Source: Combretum micranthum
Taxonomy: Eukaryota; Streptophyta; Magnoliopsida; Myrtales; Combretaceae
Direction: 5' to 3'
Length of the DNA: 64,000 nucleotides
Assembly (NCBI GenBank): GCA_024138025.1
Contig: JAMXBD010001587.1
Coordinates: forward strand, 124,001 to 188,000
This document shows positions 1 through 11,376 of this stretch, piece by piece (within the stretch, counting starts at the first letter, position 1; each line of letters begins with the position of its first letter). Made by a program: the position numbers and the translations under genes. The notes beneath the pieces are model-generated. The model did no database searches. It was not told the origin of the DNA and was given only the letters and a program-made list of their open reading frames with translations.

Positions 1-349
1 CATTTCACAATTTGTATTCTAATACTTCCTCTTATTTGCAGGTTAGATGGATCCATAATCCATTGATCCTTCTTTGCTTACCTAGTAGGAGAGGCACCAC
101 TCATCATCTATTGGAGAGATGAGGTAAAAAATCTTACCATGGCATAGCCACTAAGTTTCCCAAGGCATAAATTAAAAGCCCTACTGAGTAGTTTTTTTTT
201 CCTAAGCTTGAGCCACTGCCTTTGTCATTAGATGTAGGGAACTGGCTTTGAGGTATGTACAGATTGGAAGGCCCATCAATGATTGCATTTTGCCTTATCT
301 TGAGCAAGCTAGCTTCATAGGACTTGCCCACCTCTTGCGCATTCAACTT

Positions 350-1700
350 GACTAGCACCTCATTATTGTACTACTTGAGTGATGGAGAGATGACTATCAC
401 ACCGTAGGATGTGGAGGTACAGCTTGGGCTATTAGTCAATGATCTGCCAATTGTAGGTACCATCGCCATTGACTAGAAAGCAATATGTATTAGATTGTTA
501 AGGGGCTATTCCCAGGGTGTATGACATGTGGAGGCTGTCTAAGACTTACTTGGATGCGCAATAATTTTACTCATTTAACCTAAGATGCTACAAAGGTGCA
601 TATTGTTAGGCATGCACATGCCTACATACTCCAGCTCATGGATGGATGTAGTTTTGTTGACAAGTCGAGATTACTAGTTCATACCATGTTCTTACCTTAT
701 TGGAGGACATGGTGTATGCTGGCCAGTATTGCTGGGGGGTTGTATGTTTGAGTTGGTTGTACCGATGTTATGTTGGGCATCTGGAGAGAACGTTATTCAA
801 ATTGATGGAGCAATAGTGTTGTTACAGATATGGGCATGGGACCGATTTCCTATTGTTACCCCTGATATGCATTTCAGCCTTCCCATGCTTGATGGGGCAC
901 CCTTTCCTGCCCGATGGCATATTGTCCATGACACGACCAGCCACAAATCCCATGTGGTATTCGCATATAGGAAGACATCTAACATGCTAGGTTCTCGATA
1001 GGTACATTTGCTTTCCTTTTAATATCTTTTCTAGTGGAATAACACTTATTTGCACTGATGGATATTGTGCTATGTAATAGGTTATGTGGATACCTTACAC
1101 TAATGAGACTATGAGAAGGCTTTCACGATATTGTCGAGCAGGTATTGATGTGTGGATGGCCTGAGTCCCCCTCATTTGCTTCTGGATTGTAGTATGGTCT
1201 TTCTCAGACCTTGTTGTGTAACAATTTGGGGGATACAAGAGGATTCCACCAACCGTGAACACTAAACCATATTTACATCAGATCAACTTGAGAAGGGTGG
1301 AAACAAATTGGTTGGTTCAACACGCTATCTATCATGGGATATGGAATAAGAGGTGGGATTAATTAATCCCTATCAAGCTCTGTTCAACACTAAGCTAAAC
1401 TATGCTTGATGGTTCAAACAGTGACCGAGTAGTACTTTACCCACATTAGAGCTATGTTTGGTCACTTGGTAAGTTATGATTTCCAAATTCTATTTTTGAG
1501 ATATATGGTTATTGACACACTAACTTCATGTGTTTCCCATGGTTTTGCAGGCCAATTAGTTTCAACATATACGGTTAACTCCTGACATTCCAGAGGCTCA
1601 CTCCATCACTGATGGGGTTATTAAGAGGGTAGACGAGCATAAAGTCATCGATGATCTATATCATGAGTTCTAGTACAACGCATAGGAGAAAGGTGAAGCT
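350..1700 (+). pseudogene. Decayed plant mobile domain (PMD) gene relic
   Basis: Three-frame reading of the plus strand gives ordered pieces of the PMD family (the aminotransferase-like domain found in MAIN-like proteins, in phosphatase-7 long-form-like proteins and in some Mutator and gypsy elements). About 375-450 reads LSDGEMTIT then DVEVQLGLLV. About 605-730 reads AHAYILQLMDG. At 729-1001 an open frame contains LLQIWAWDRFPIVTP. About 1083-1330 reads MWIPYTNETMRRLSRYCRAG, then VPLICFWIVVWS and later RRVETNWLVQHAIYHG. Many in-frame stops and frame changes separate the pieces, so it is not a working gene. An acidic Glu-rich stretch around 1720-1770 could be the tail. PMD genes are usually transposon-derived; I saw no terminal repeats here, so the carrier element is unknown. 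Confidence 0.75.
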
Positions 1701-2960
1701 AAGGATGACGAGAGGAGTGATGAGAGGCATGTTGAAGAGGAGGAGGACGAGCAAGAGGAGTACCAATCTGTCTAGCGAGCTCCATCTATGTCGTATCACG
1801 TATGCCCTGTTTGTAGTTATGAGTGGATAGCATAGTACTTCTTTAGTACCATATTCATCAGCTTTGGGCTTTAGATCATACCATACTCCAGACGATAAGT
1901 GTGGCACATCTTCTAGTTCAACTCCACCTGCACCACAAAGGAGGTGTGCAGTTGATGATTATGACATAGGTGAGGGGTTGACACAACTCTCACAATTTAG
2001 GCATCCCACATAGTCCAGCATACTTGATTTACCTTATTTTAGTCCATTAGCAGCTTAAAGATGAAGGGCCAGCATCCGCACAACGTAGTTGGAGATCCAC
2101 TATGTCAAGGATTGTTTGAGGTCTCCAAAGAAGTAGTAGGAGGCAATGATAGTTTGTAGCATAGCTTTTTTTTAGTTTTTTTTTTCCCCATGTTTATGAA
2201 TTCTATTAGCTAAAAAAAAATATACTCTTAGATTTAGACTTTATAATGAACTTTGTTTTCATTATTGATAGTATTTAGTTTAGGCACTTTACAATTTTTC
2301 ATATTTTACACGTGAAGAGTCCAGAGCTGAGTTAGGAAGATTTGTGTTGGGAAATGGTTATGAGAATGTTCATGGTTAAGTTCTTACATGAGCGTTGGTG
2401 TGGAGTACAAATGTTTGAATTGTACCTATACAAATGAGTTGTGGAATATGGTTCCTGGATTTTTTTTTCTTTTTATAGTTTTGATGGTATGGAATGCTGA
2501 ATTCAGTTATAGTTGTAAAAAGTTGGCTATTTTGCTAAGTTATTATTGGTGTGGTTGGTGCAGCAATGAAGCTGAAGGTGTTGTCTTGAAGAGCTTCTTC
2601 AGTGTAAATCAGATGCGCTTTTTGAGATGACAGCGCCTTTACTAGTTTACATTCGTATTATTTTTTCCATTGAGCCTATTTCTAGATTTTTTTTTTTTAA
2701 ATTCTGTATCATTATAGTACAAAAATCAAGAAAAAAAATGAGGAGGGCAAGAACAATGAATTTTTTATATTAAAAAAATAAAACAAATGAATAAACAATC
2801 AAGTTTTCCAATATATTTTCTACTGAAATGAAGGCAAACATTATTTGAATAGTCATATGTCGGATAGTAACTAGAACAACTCCTTCACATTATATTATGT
2901 TAAAAAGGGGTTTTTTTCAATTGTTATTTTCATATTAACCTTATACTGAAAAAATATATA
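1701..2960. other. Unassigned AT-rich stretch left of the SEO gene
   Basis: Contains the possible acidic tail of the PMD relic (to about 1900) and then AT-rich sequence with several T and A homopolymers. An 80-codon open frame at 2388-2630 and one at 1656-1907 (minus) show no recognisable motif. I see no supported gene. Confidence 0.5.
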
Positions 2961-3340
2961 TTGATAATTTTGCATACCTTCTTCAATAATCCGAGATTGG
3001 TGAAGCAAGAGATAAGAGAGTCCTTTGAAGAACTATACTGTAAAGTTATGACCGCCACTGCCGAATTGATTATTATCGATATTTTCATACACAAGGATCC
3101 AAATTACTTCGTGGAAAAGATTTCCAAATATTTAAAGACCTTGATCCCTGTTCTGTTGTTGTTGTTTTTTTTTTTTTTTCCCCCTAGTTCGAACTCCGGA
3201 CTTTTTAGTTTTCAGCCGTCATAAGGACAGTGATAGCAACATAACCAAAACGAAAAGCTTCATGTTAACGTCTAAATCGTTGAACTTCATCGGAAGCAAG
3301 GAAGATGATTCATCTGAAGAGTGATATACACAGCTTCATC
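2961..3340 (+). other. Short unassigned ORF upstream of the SEO gene
   Basis: An 87-codon frame (2961-3224) whose first two thirds are less AT-rich than the flanks and read like real protein (FEELYCKVMTATAEL, then HKDPNYFVEKISKYLK), but I do not recognise a family. It ends in a poly(T) run (about 3165-3179) followed by GTTCGAACTCC, which resembles a tRNA B box. It could be a worn exon or retroposon piece; no splice partners were found. Confidence 0.25.
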
Positions 3341-3348
3341 TTTACTAT

Positions 3349-3358
3349 GCTATATATA
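3349..3358 (+). promoter_or_regulatory. Candidate TATA box of the SEO gene
   Basis: CTATATATAC lies about 110 bp upstream of the chosen start codon at 3468. A start site about 30 bp downstream would give an 85 bp leader beginning near the CT-rich stretch at 3390-3410 and would exclude the ATG at about 3368. Position and composition are the only evidence. Confidence 0.5.
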
Positions 3359-3467
3359 CACCAGGAAAATGAGCACAAATTATTGCAGCTCACTCTCTTC
3401 TTCCTTCCATACGTATAAGATATAACATACCCTCTTCCTAGACCGCATAAATCCTTAGTAGAGAGCC

Positions 3468-6400
3468 ATGGAACCTGCATGGATGGGGAAGACGATGATG
3501 ACTCCCTGGAAAACTCCGGGGCAACAGCTAATCAAACCCAGCTTTGGTGACAGCGACAGGATCATGTTAATAATGTCGGATGACAACGTGATGATGAAGC
3601 AGATTATGGAAACACATTCACAGGATGGCCGAGAGGTTGATGTCAAGCCTCTCCTCCTCCTTGCCGAGGATATTCTTAGCCGTGCTACTTCGTATCTTAA
3701 CAGTATCGTATCGGTACGTTTGTTTAAGGTGATTTCACGTCACGTTTATAGTCTTGCCTTTATCATATGTTCTTTTGAGTGGTCCTGACAGGGAATTCCG
3801 GCACACCGGGAGAACATGGAGGATAGGGCTAATCAAGCCACCTCTGTGAACCTGCTTGATGTTTTGTCATTCACCATTGATCGTATATGTTGCGAGGTTA
3901 ATTTTTCCCTTACTTTGTAAAACAATGTTTCATTAAAATTTCAACCAATCTTTTTCCTTGTCAGCCAAATATTTACGTGCTCGTTTGAATTATGATTACT
4001 CAGCTATCTTGCAAGGCTTTGAGTGGTGGTGAAGCCCATGCTACCACACTGGCAATATTCAATCTTGTCCCAAACTTTACATGGGATGCCAAACTGGTGC
4101 TTACCATAGCTGCATTTGCACTAAACTTTGGAGAGTTTTGGCTCCTAGCCGAAATCTATACATCAAACCAACTGGCTAGATCAATGGCCATGCTCAAGCA
4201 GTTGCCTATGATAATGGAAAACTCAGGCCCTCTAAAACCACGGTTCGATGCAATCAACACACTGATTAAGGCTATGTTGGAGGTCACAAGGATCATTGTT
4301 GGGTTCAAGGAGCTTCCTTCTCAGTACATATCCCAGGACACACCATCCATGTCAGAGGCTATGGTGCACATCCCTACTGCAGTCTACTGGACCATTCGAA
4401 GTGCAGTGGTTTGTGCGGTTCAGATCACTAGCATATCTGCATTGGGTCATGAGTAAGATTATTTTTATGCCTTCATCTTTGTTATCTAAACATATGATCT
4501 TGTCTATGATAAATTTCAAAATGTTCTAGCAATTACCATTTATGCTTAGGAACAGCACAACCTTATATATTTATCTTTTTGCATCTGATGTGTTAAATGA
4601 TGACGTATGTGAGATTAACTTCAGATATAAAGTATCAACAACTGAGGCTTGGGAGCTATCTACATTGGCTCATAAACTGAAGAATATACATGAGCACTTG
4701 CAGAAGCAACTTGCTCTTTGTCAGAAACAATATAGGTCAGTTATACATTCAAGTGATGTAAAAACCTTGGCAAGTTATACGAATTGGGCACTAAATGTTG
4801 ATATCTTTCTCAGAGGAAAGGAGGGAAGGAGAAACTTACCAATATCTTCTTAGCCTTCTTGATACTATTCACATTGACAACATGAAGATTTTGAAGGCCC
4901 TCATTTATCCCAAGGATGACATTCAACCGCTTGTAGATGGGACGGAAAAGAGAAGGGTATGAATCATTCAATTTAGTCACATCTCAGAATTGATCTGCTT
5001 TGCAAATTTTACTCTTTTGATAATGTGTTTACGATTTAATGGCATCAACAGGTTCACATCGATGTTCTGAGGAGAAAGAATGTGTTGCTGCTAATTTCAA
5101 GCCTTGATATGTCTCATGAAGAAGTCTTGATGTTAGAGCAAATTCACAGCGATTCAAAATTACATGCGGTTAGACAAGAGAGTCAATACGAGGTTGTTTG
5201 GCTTCCAATCCTTGATCAGAAGGTCAAGTGGAGTGATGAGATGCAAAAGAAGTTTGAAAGCTTGCAATCCACAATGCCATGGTATTCCATATACCATCCC
5301 GATCTGATTGATAAGGCAGTAATTAGGTTAATCAAGGAAATATGGCACTTCAGGAACAAACCAATCCTTGTGGTGTTGGACCCTCAAGGAAAGGTTGTTT
5401 CCGCTAATGCAATTCACATGATATGGATTTGGGGAAGTAGTGCATTCCCTTTTAGTACCTCTAGAGAGGAAGAACTCTGGAGAGAAGAGACCTGGAGGCT
5501 TGAACTTCTAGTTGATATCATTGATCCCACGATTCAAAACTGGGTAAGGTTTTCCATGAGTACATTCATTATCCGAGGACAATGAAAGGTGGATATTCTA
5601 GCCACTTGGAAATCATTAGCCTTATGAAGCCTACATGCTACATATATTGCAATGAATGCCTATGGGTGGAATGGCTTCTAAGTGGTTGGAATACTTGTTT
5701 TCCATGATCCTAGAGCCACCCTATTTTCTCTCAAGATTGTCCTAGTCCAGTTTTTAACACAACCATACGTGGTACCTATTCAATTATTTGCACAAAATCT
5801 ATCAGATAAATTGAACGCAATATACTAAACTAGGCTTCATTTGATTTGTTAGATAAGGGAAGGCAAGTATATATTCTTGTATGGTGGTGATGACATAGAA
5901 TGGATCCGCAAATTTACAACCACAGCACGACAAGTTGCCAAAGCAACAAACATAGAAATGGAGATGGTGTATGTAGGGAAGAGCCATAAAAGGGAGAATG
6001 TGAAGCGTATGATAGCAACAATCACTTTGGAGAAGTTAAGTTCCTGTTGGGAAGACCTCACAATGATATGGTACTTCTGGACTAGACTAGAGAGCATGCT
6101 CTTTAGCAAGATCCAACTTGGGAAAGCCGACGAGCATGACAAGGTTATGAAGGAGATCAAGAAGTTGATATGCTATGATAGAAACGGTGGGTGGGCTGTG
6201 CTGAGCAAAGGGTCGAATGTGGTCGTCAATGGACATGGAGCCACTGTCTTGACAACCTTGCTGGAGTTGGACAAGTGGAAGGAACACGTATCAACAAAGG
6301 GTTACGATGTGGCTTTCAAGGACCACCATGACAAGCTTCATGGAATTGCTCATTACTGTAGTAGGTTTGATTTCCCAGGCACCATGGGGCGGATACCGGA

Positions 6401-6494
6401 AAACATGAAGTGTCCCGAGTGTCAACGCAACATGGAGAAGCTGTTCACTTTCCTCTGCTGCCATGATGATAGTGTTCCACGCATACTTGACTAG
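3468..6494 (+). CDS. SEO: Sieve element occlusion (SEO) protein, seven exons
   Basis: SEO proteins form the P-protein or forisome filaments that plug sieve tubes after wounding; they act in phloem sieve elements. Exons that fit the family: 3468-3713, 3792-3896, 4004-4452, 4625-4739 (or 4735), 4816-4956 (or from 4814), 5052-5543, 5853-6494. Introns start GT and end AG. The product is about 729 aa, the usual family size. Residues 37-68 hold SDDNVMMKQI and DGREVDVKPLL; residues about 115-305 are the SEO N domain (LSCKALSGGEAHATTLAIF, FALNFGEFWL, STTEAWELSTLAHKLK); the middle has PILVVLDPQGKVVS and WRLELLVDIIDPTIQNW; the C domain has YIFLYGGDDIEWIRKFTT, GGWAVLSKGSNVVVNGHG and the terminal Cys pattern CPEC, LCC (about 703, 706, 718, 719). 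The start is chosen for its good context (CCATGG) and family-like N terminus. Odd point: the best-looking donor of intron 4 (after 4735) breaks the frame; see findings. All other junctions keep frame. Confidence 0.9.
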
Positions 6495-6819
6495 CAATAT
6501 TAGTATGAATCCAGCATTTTTTTTTTTCACAAATGGCTTGATTCTGACATAATAAGCTATTGGGGAGTGTTAATTTCTTAAGTTCTGCGAGTTTCAAATT
6601 GCATACTTTAAAATTTGAGGTAAGATGTTAAGGCAAACATAATGCCATAAACAAAATATTCTGACAACCTAGTTTGAGTGATTTTGATGTGCTTTTTTTT
6701 TTCCTTTTAATTTTTCAAAAAAAAAAAAAAAAACAATTATGGTGATGCAAAGAAAAGGATGAAATAAATAGTTCTTGTAGAGATAAGTTTCAAGTTACAA
6801 GAAAACCATATAATTGGTT
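6495..6819. other. SEO 3' flank
   Basis: AT-rich sequence holding the presumed 3' UTR of the SEO gene. AATAAG at about 6550 and ACAAAATATTC at about 6653 are weak polyadenylation-like signals; poly(T)/poly(A) runs follow at about 6692-6733. Nothing else is recognised. Confidence 0.4.
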
Positions 6820-8340
6820 TGTCTTTTTTTTTTTTTAAATTTTTTTTTAAGAAAGATATTTACATGATATAAACAAAGTCAGTACATACAAGAGAAGCAA
6901 CAGGGGCAAAAAAACTAGCCCATGGCAAAAAAGCAAAATCAAAAGGCGGCAGCAGCCAACCGAGTAGTAGGATTCCTAACACTCCTATGTATATCTTCGT
7001 TTAAAAGATCAGCAATATGTGCAGGAGGAGCAGCCCAAAAAACATCATCTTCGTCTAGTGTGTGTGCAAAAGATGCCAACACATCAGCCACGCGGTTACC
7101 TTGATGTGGATGGTAAGGTGGGAGAATTTTTCCCTGCACAGAGAAACCACATGAACATATTTAAGTTGAATATTATGTGGCTTAGTAAGAAGAGTGACTG
7201 ATGCCTTGGAATCTAAGACCAGATCATTATGAGAAAAGTCACGTTGTATGGATAAATCTAAGCCATAATGAGCAGCCTGTAATTTTGTCAAGAACTTCCA
7301 TAATGCCCATTTTCCTTGCAAATCCTAGTTTCTTGGTTCCAAAATGATCACAAGCAACCAGTCCAATGGCTGTTGAACCTGATGATTTAAGAACTGACCC
7401 ATCAGTATTTAATTTGATCCATCCTGGTGGTGGTTGTACCCAATAGATAAGTGCAGTAGTGACATCATACAACTGTCTTTTCCGCATAAAAGACCATAGT
7501 GCATGAGCATATATGCTGACAGTAAGGCCAACATCCGTCAAGGTACTTTCTGAATGAAAGATTAATTGATTTTGTGAATGCCAGATGCAGAATAATAAAA
7601 TAGCAAATGTGAAGCCTGGAGGGGGATGCAAAAGGGTTTGGTCCAAGGAGGATACATAAGTATTGTGCTTAAGCCAAGATATGAAAACATCCCAAGACAC
7701 CTCAGAATTTAAAGCACGATAACCTATCATGGTAAATAAAGAAGATAAACTTGAACAGACAGTTAAAGCATGAATGATGGATTCCTATAAGAACCACAGC
7801 GTGGACATTTGGCATCATTTAAAATGCCTCTACGTCTCAAGTTCATTGCAGTAGGCAAACTATTATGATAAACCCTCTAAAGGAATAAGTTTATTTTAGG
7901 AGGAAAATAGGATTTCCATAGCCATTTAGTATTTGAATGAATTGGAACCTTGGATGGATGTAGTTGAGTCAAATGAGCATATATATCTTTTAAAGATGGG
8001 TCCAATCTACTTTGAGGAGTTAAGCCTTTTTAATCTGAAATTGAAGGTCTTAGGCATATTGGGCCGAGGAGTTGATAAAGAAAATCTAAAAGAGGATAAC
8101 CAATAACACACTCATTCCATTGTGTTGGTGAAATCCAACAATTTGCAGCTGTGATTGTGTTAGCAGATGGATATAAAGGACTTGCAAAAGATTACGAAGT
8201 GGACATGATTCTGCCCACCAATCATTCCAAAAAGAAGTAGTATGACAATTACCTAAGGTTGTAAAACCAGCTTGATTATTCCAATTTGATGAAACAATTA
8301 ACTCTTTTCACATGAAAGAAGCATTTCTGGATGTAGAAAA
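6820..8340 (-). mobile_element. 5'-truncated LINE (non-LTR retrotransposon), dead
   Basis: Minus-strand 3' part of a plant L1-type element. From right to left it holds the tail of the RT region (about 8340-8150, WWAESCPLRNLL), a zf-RVT domain (about 7990-7780: PPKINLFLWRVYHNSLPTAM then RRRGILNDAKCPRCG), a spacer, and an RNase H-like domain (about 7450-6940). The plus-strand T-rich block at about 6822-6851 is the poly(A) tail, which fixes orientation. Frame changes and stops interrupt the protein. The element lacks endonuclease and most of RT, typical of incomplete target-primed insertion. I could not find the target duplication. Confidence 0.85.
6939..7730 (-). pseudogene. LINE-derived RNase H-like domain
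   Basis: Three overlapping minus frames together give one RNase H-like domain of the type encoded at the 3' end of plant LINEs. 7239-7730 ends with PPPGWIKLNTDGSVLKSSG, the first strand with its catalytic Asp; 7055-7321 gives WALWKFLTKLQAAHYGLDL and LVLDSKASVTLL (second acidic position plus Asp); 6939-7139 gives HPHQGNRVADVLASFAH, the last catalytic block. Two frameshifts join the three frames, so it cannot yield the domain as it stands. The region before it (to 7730) reads like the linker between zf-RVT and RNase H. Confidence 0.8.
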
Positions 8341-8574
8341 AGGATTGGGATCTCTTAGCCGCCTATATCCATGCTTCAATGAACCATTCACCAAATTTCC
8401 ATCAAAGAATCTGATTCCAAACTACCTATTACTCGTCCCTATAATCATTTCGAATTACTTTGGAGTTATCCAATTTCACATTTCTATTCTTTCACAATAA
8501 GTAATAACCGAACCATGATTTTGTGGCTTTTTTTCCCTTTTTCATTCCATTGCAACCGTATTTAAAATAAGAAG
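8341..8574. other. Unassigned gap between LINE and copia LTR
   Basis: Short AT-rich stretch with no recognised content; a 62-codon frame at 8312-8500 has no family signature. Confidence 0.4.
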
Positions 8575-8923
8575 TTTCTCAAACCATTAAACAATGTTAT
8601 TGTCTACCTCCCTTGTGTGTGTCTATAACCGTCTAATCCTAAGTATTCATAAGAGAAAAACTAAAAAACACTTTTGTGAGACTTTTTCTACCGGGAAACA
8701 CTTCAGAATTTTAAAGATTGGACAATTTTGATTATCTCTCATCTTTGTACACTTTTCTTCAATAGTGATCACTCTACACTTGCTTGTGGGTTTTTTTTTT
8801 TTCCACTCCTATTGGAATTTTTCCCATGTAAATCTCTAGTGCTATTTTCTATTTCTTTATCTTTTTATTTAATTATTTAATGCTATCGATTATTACCAAT
8901 CTCTAACCCTCTTGATCCTAGCA
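8575..8923 (+). repeat. Copia 5' LTR
   Basis: Shares an extended, visibly diverged match with 32970-33298, including CCTCCCTT, TTCATAAGAGA, GATTATCTCTCATCTTT, TTCTTCAATA, TTTCCATGTAAATCT, GGTGCTATTTTCT and TTATTACCAAT. It ends just before the primer site. The left end is approximate because similarity fades near 8600. Confidence 0.7.
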
Positions 8924-8926
8924 AAC

Positions 8927-8938
8927 TGTTATCAGACC
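8927..8938 (+). other. Copia primer binding site
   Basis: TGTTATCAGACC, a variant of TGGTATCAGAGC, the complement of the initiator tRNA-Met 3' end used by most plant copia elements. It lies 3 bp after the 5' LTR and just before the gag region. Confidence 0.7.
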
Positions 8939-8943
8939 AAAGG

Positions 8944-10372
8944 TTGTTCAATATTAGGGTTTTTTATTTCAAGATTGGATTTTTATTCAATTCCTCAAAA
9001 TTTGATATTGAGAAGTTTGATAGTAATTATAATTTTAGTTTGTGGCCAGTGAGAATGTTGGCCATATTGGTACGACATGGATTAAAAAAGGTTATGAGAA
9101 AGAAGCCAAATTCAATGGAGGATTATGCATGAACTGAGATTTATGAGAAAGTGTTATCTATTATTAAATTGTATGTTGTCCAATAATATCTTGTAAGAGA
9201 TGTGATATGAGAAAAGTGTTAATTGATTATAGTCAAAATTAGAGAATTTTTATTTGAACATGTCTTTAGCGAATCGATTGATTTTGAAACAAAGGTTTAT
9301 ACCCTTAGAATGCAAGAAGATGCCTCCCTTAAGGAGCACATCGCCTAGCTCACCTCCATTACAAATGATTTGAAAAATATCAGCGTTAAGGTAGAGGATA
9401 AGGATTAAGAGATGCTTTTGTTGTGTTCTTTACCTTAGTCTTATATGACGTTTCATAAGACTATGATATATGGTCATGATACTCTTGTGTTTGATGATGT
9501 GATAGCCAACTTATTAAGCAAAGATAAACTTGATAATAAGCTTAGTTTAACTAGTAGTTCCTCTAAGAATAGTGCTTTGATGTTTCAAGGCAGAGTGCAA
9601 ATCAAGAAAGACTTAGTTAATAGAAATGGGTATCGTTCTAAGTCGAAGGATAAAGGAAAATTTTGCAAGTATTGCTAGAAAAGGGGACATTGTTTCATAC
9701 TGTAGAATAAAGAAAAAAGAAGCCTGTTGAGATTGGGAAATCTTAAGAGGCTGATGCTGATTTTGTAGAGATGAATATTCATGATAATTAGTTGCTTATA
9801 TCAGTTGATGATCAAAGACCAAGATTAAAGTGGATTTTAGATTCTGGTTACTCCTAGCATATGACGCTAAATAAAGAATGGATCACCAATTTAAAACTTT
9901 TTAATGGTGGGAATTGACAATTCCATCTTTTGCTAAGTGCAAGGTATTGGTTCAGTTCATGTGAAGATGCAAGATGGTGCTGTCGGAATACTGAGGAATG
10001 TCTGCTATGTTCCAGGTTTGTCTAAGAATCTTATCTCTACTAGCAACCATGATATAGATGGATGTTGATGTACAATTGAAAATTATGTGATGAGGATTTC
10101 TTCTGATTCTCTCATTTTAATGAAGGGCATGTTACCTAGCACTTTGTATGCTCTTCAAGGTTCTATAGTTGTTAGGTCTGGTGCAATTTCTACTGAATTT
10201 GAAAGCATGAATTTATGGCATATGAGGTTAGGTTATATGTTAGAGAAAGGGATACATCACTCGTGTACCACAATTTTACTGCTAGAGAAGTTAGGTAGTT
10301 TGGATCTGCGAGCATTGTGTATTCGGTAAGCAAAAGAATCTCAGTTTTAGCATAACAGAACATAAAACCTAT
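8944..10372 (+). pseudogene. Copia gag, protease and gag-pre-integrase remains
   Basis: Frame-by-frame reading gives copia gag (SKFDIEKFDSNYNFSLW at about 8997-9048; LTSITNDLKN; SYMTFHKTMIYG), a broken zinc knuckle (CKYC then KRGHC at about 9664-9700), an aspartic protease start (WILDSG near 9830, followed by GSVHVKMQDGAV and NVCYVPGLSKNLIS at about 9950-10040) and gag-pre-integrase (NLWHMRLGYM at about 10207-10236). At least ten in-frame stops or shifts are present, for example a stop in the knuckle. The frame leads up to the left edge of the gypsy insertion. Confidence 0.85.
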
Positions 10373-10897
10373 TGCTTACTCGAATTCGGTAGGGGCTAAA
10401 TTAGTTGTTAATGGGATAAATGTGTGATGTTATGGGATCTTCAAAACAAAGAACTCATTAGTGGCTCACTAGACATGGGTCCATTGCAGCTACTCCAATG
10501 CTTAAATCAATGTTTGTCACGAGGAGCTTGTAGAATCAATTAGAGAAGATGGTTTATGTGACATTACCTTGATTGGTGGTGGTCCAATCATGTTTATAGG
10601 CGACTGATCTAGTAGTTATGTCAATTGGTTGGAAGGCCTAGTAGTTATGCTTGCAATGGATAAGTGGGGATCATGTGGTGTCACAATCCTAATCATGTGG
10701 GTTGGCCCCGACAGTCATAATGTATTCAAGTGACAGTGTTCCCAGCAAGTTGTCTAGGCAATGTGCTCGAGCAACAGTATTCGGGACAAGTAGGGATCAT
10801 GTGGTGTCATAATCGAGGCTTGCAAACATATTCTAGTCTAGCTCAATGAGCGGATAAGCTTGGCTTGGATAGGCCCAAGGCCATTAATGGACCGTCA
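10373..10897 (-). repeat. Tat-type element, 3' LTR
   Basis: Matches 29783-30305 along its length (CTTACTCGAAT, GGGATCTTCAAA, AAAGAACTC, GCAGCTACTCCAATG, CAATTAGAGAAGATGGTTT, GGTGTCACAATCCT, GGGTTGGCC, AGGCATATTCTA-like blocks, CCTAAGGCCATTA). On the minus strand it is preceded by a purine-rich tract (10902-10930), the expected polypurine tract. Confidence 0.85.
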
Positions 10898-11258
10898 ATA
10901 GTTGTCCCATCCCCTCCTCTCCTCGCCCCATACTCTCCTTATGGGTAAAGGGAGTAAGTTGAAGAGGTAGCCGAGTTGAAGGAGGTGATCGATTCACTTT
11001 AGTCACCTAATCTTGGGCTGATCAAAGTCATTTTTCATAATATGCCTCTTCATGTCCTTGGTAGGAAAACATTGCCTATGATGATGCCTCGTGGTCTGTA
11101 AGTGTTGGTAGTTATTATTCTGCACTTTCTTAGACGGCATCACCTTACATAATTTAATTTGAGCCACTAATTCCATCAATTAAGGCCCATGTAATGGTTG
11201 GGGGAACCTTTCCTTTATTCTTCATCATTATCCTCTCTTTCTGAGGCCTTCGTAGGGG

Positions 11259-11268
11259 TTTATAAATA
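11259..11268 (+). promoter_or_regulatory. Candidate TATA box for the antisense ORF
   Basis: TTTATAAATA on the plus strand, about 110 bp upstream of the ATG at 11377, inside the Tat-type element and opposite to its genes. CTTCTAG just upstream of the ATG could be a splice acceptor. Position only; no expression data. Confidence 0.4.
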
Positions 11269-11376
11269 TCCACCAAAGGTAGTTGGTTATACTTTTCTTA
11301 TTTTTTGCTTCCTTAATCGTATTAATCCTTTGATTTCTTGTTTCCTTCTAGCAATCGCACATCAATACTTTTGACA

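Noticed and set aside
3180..3200. GTTCGAACTCC, a tRNA B-box-like word
   Set aside because: No A box at the right distance and no cloverleaf; not enough for a tRNA or SINE call.
5802..6530. Minus-strand frames under SEO exon 7
   Set aside because: Shadows of the conserved SEO C-terminal exon.
8312..8500. 62-codon plus frame between LINE and copia
   Set aside because: No recognisable protein; overlaps the truncated LINE edge.
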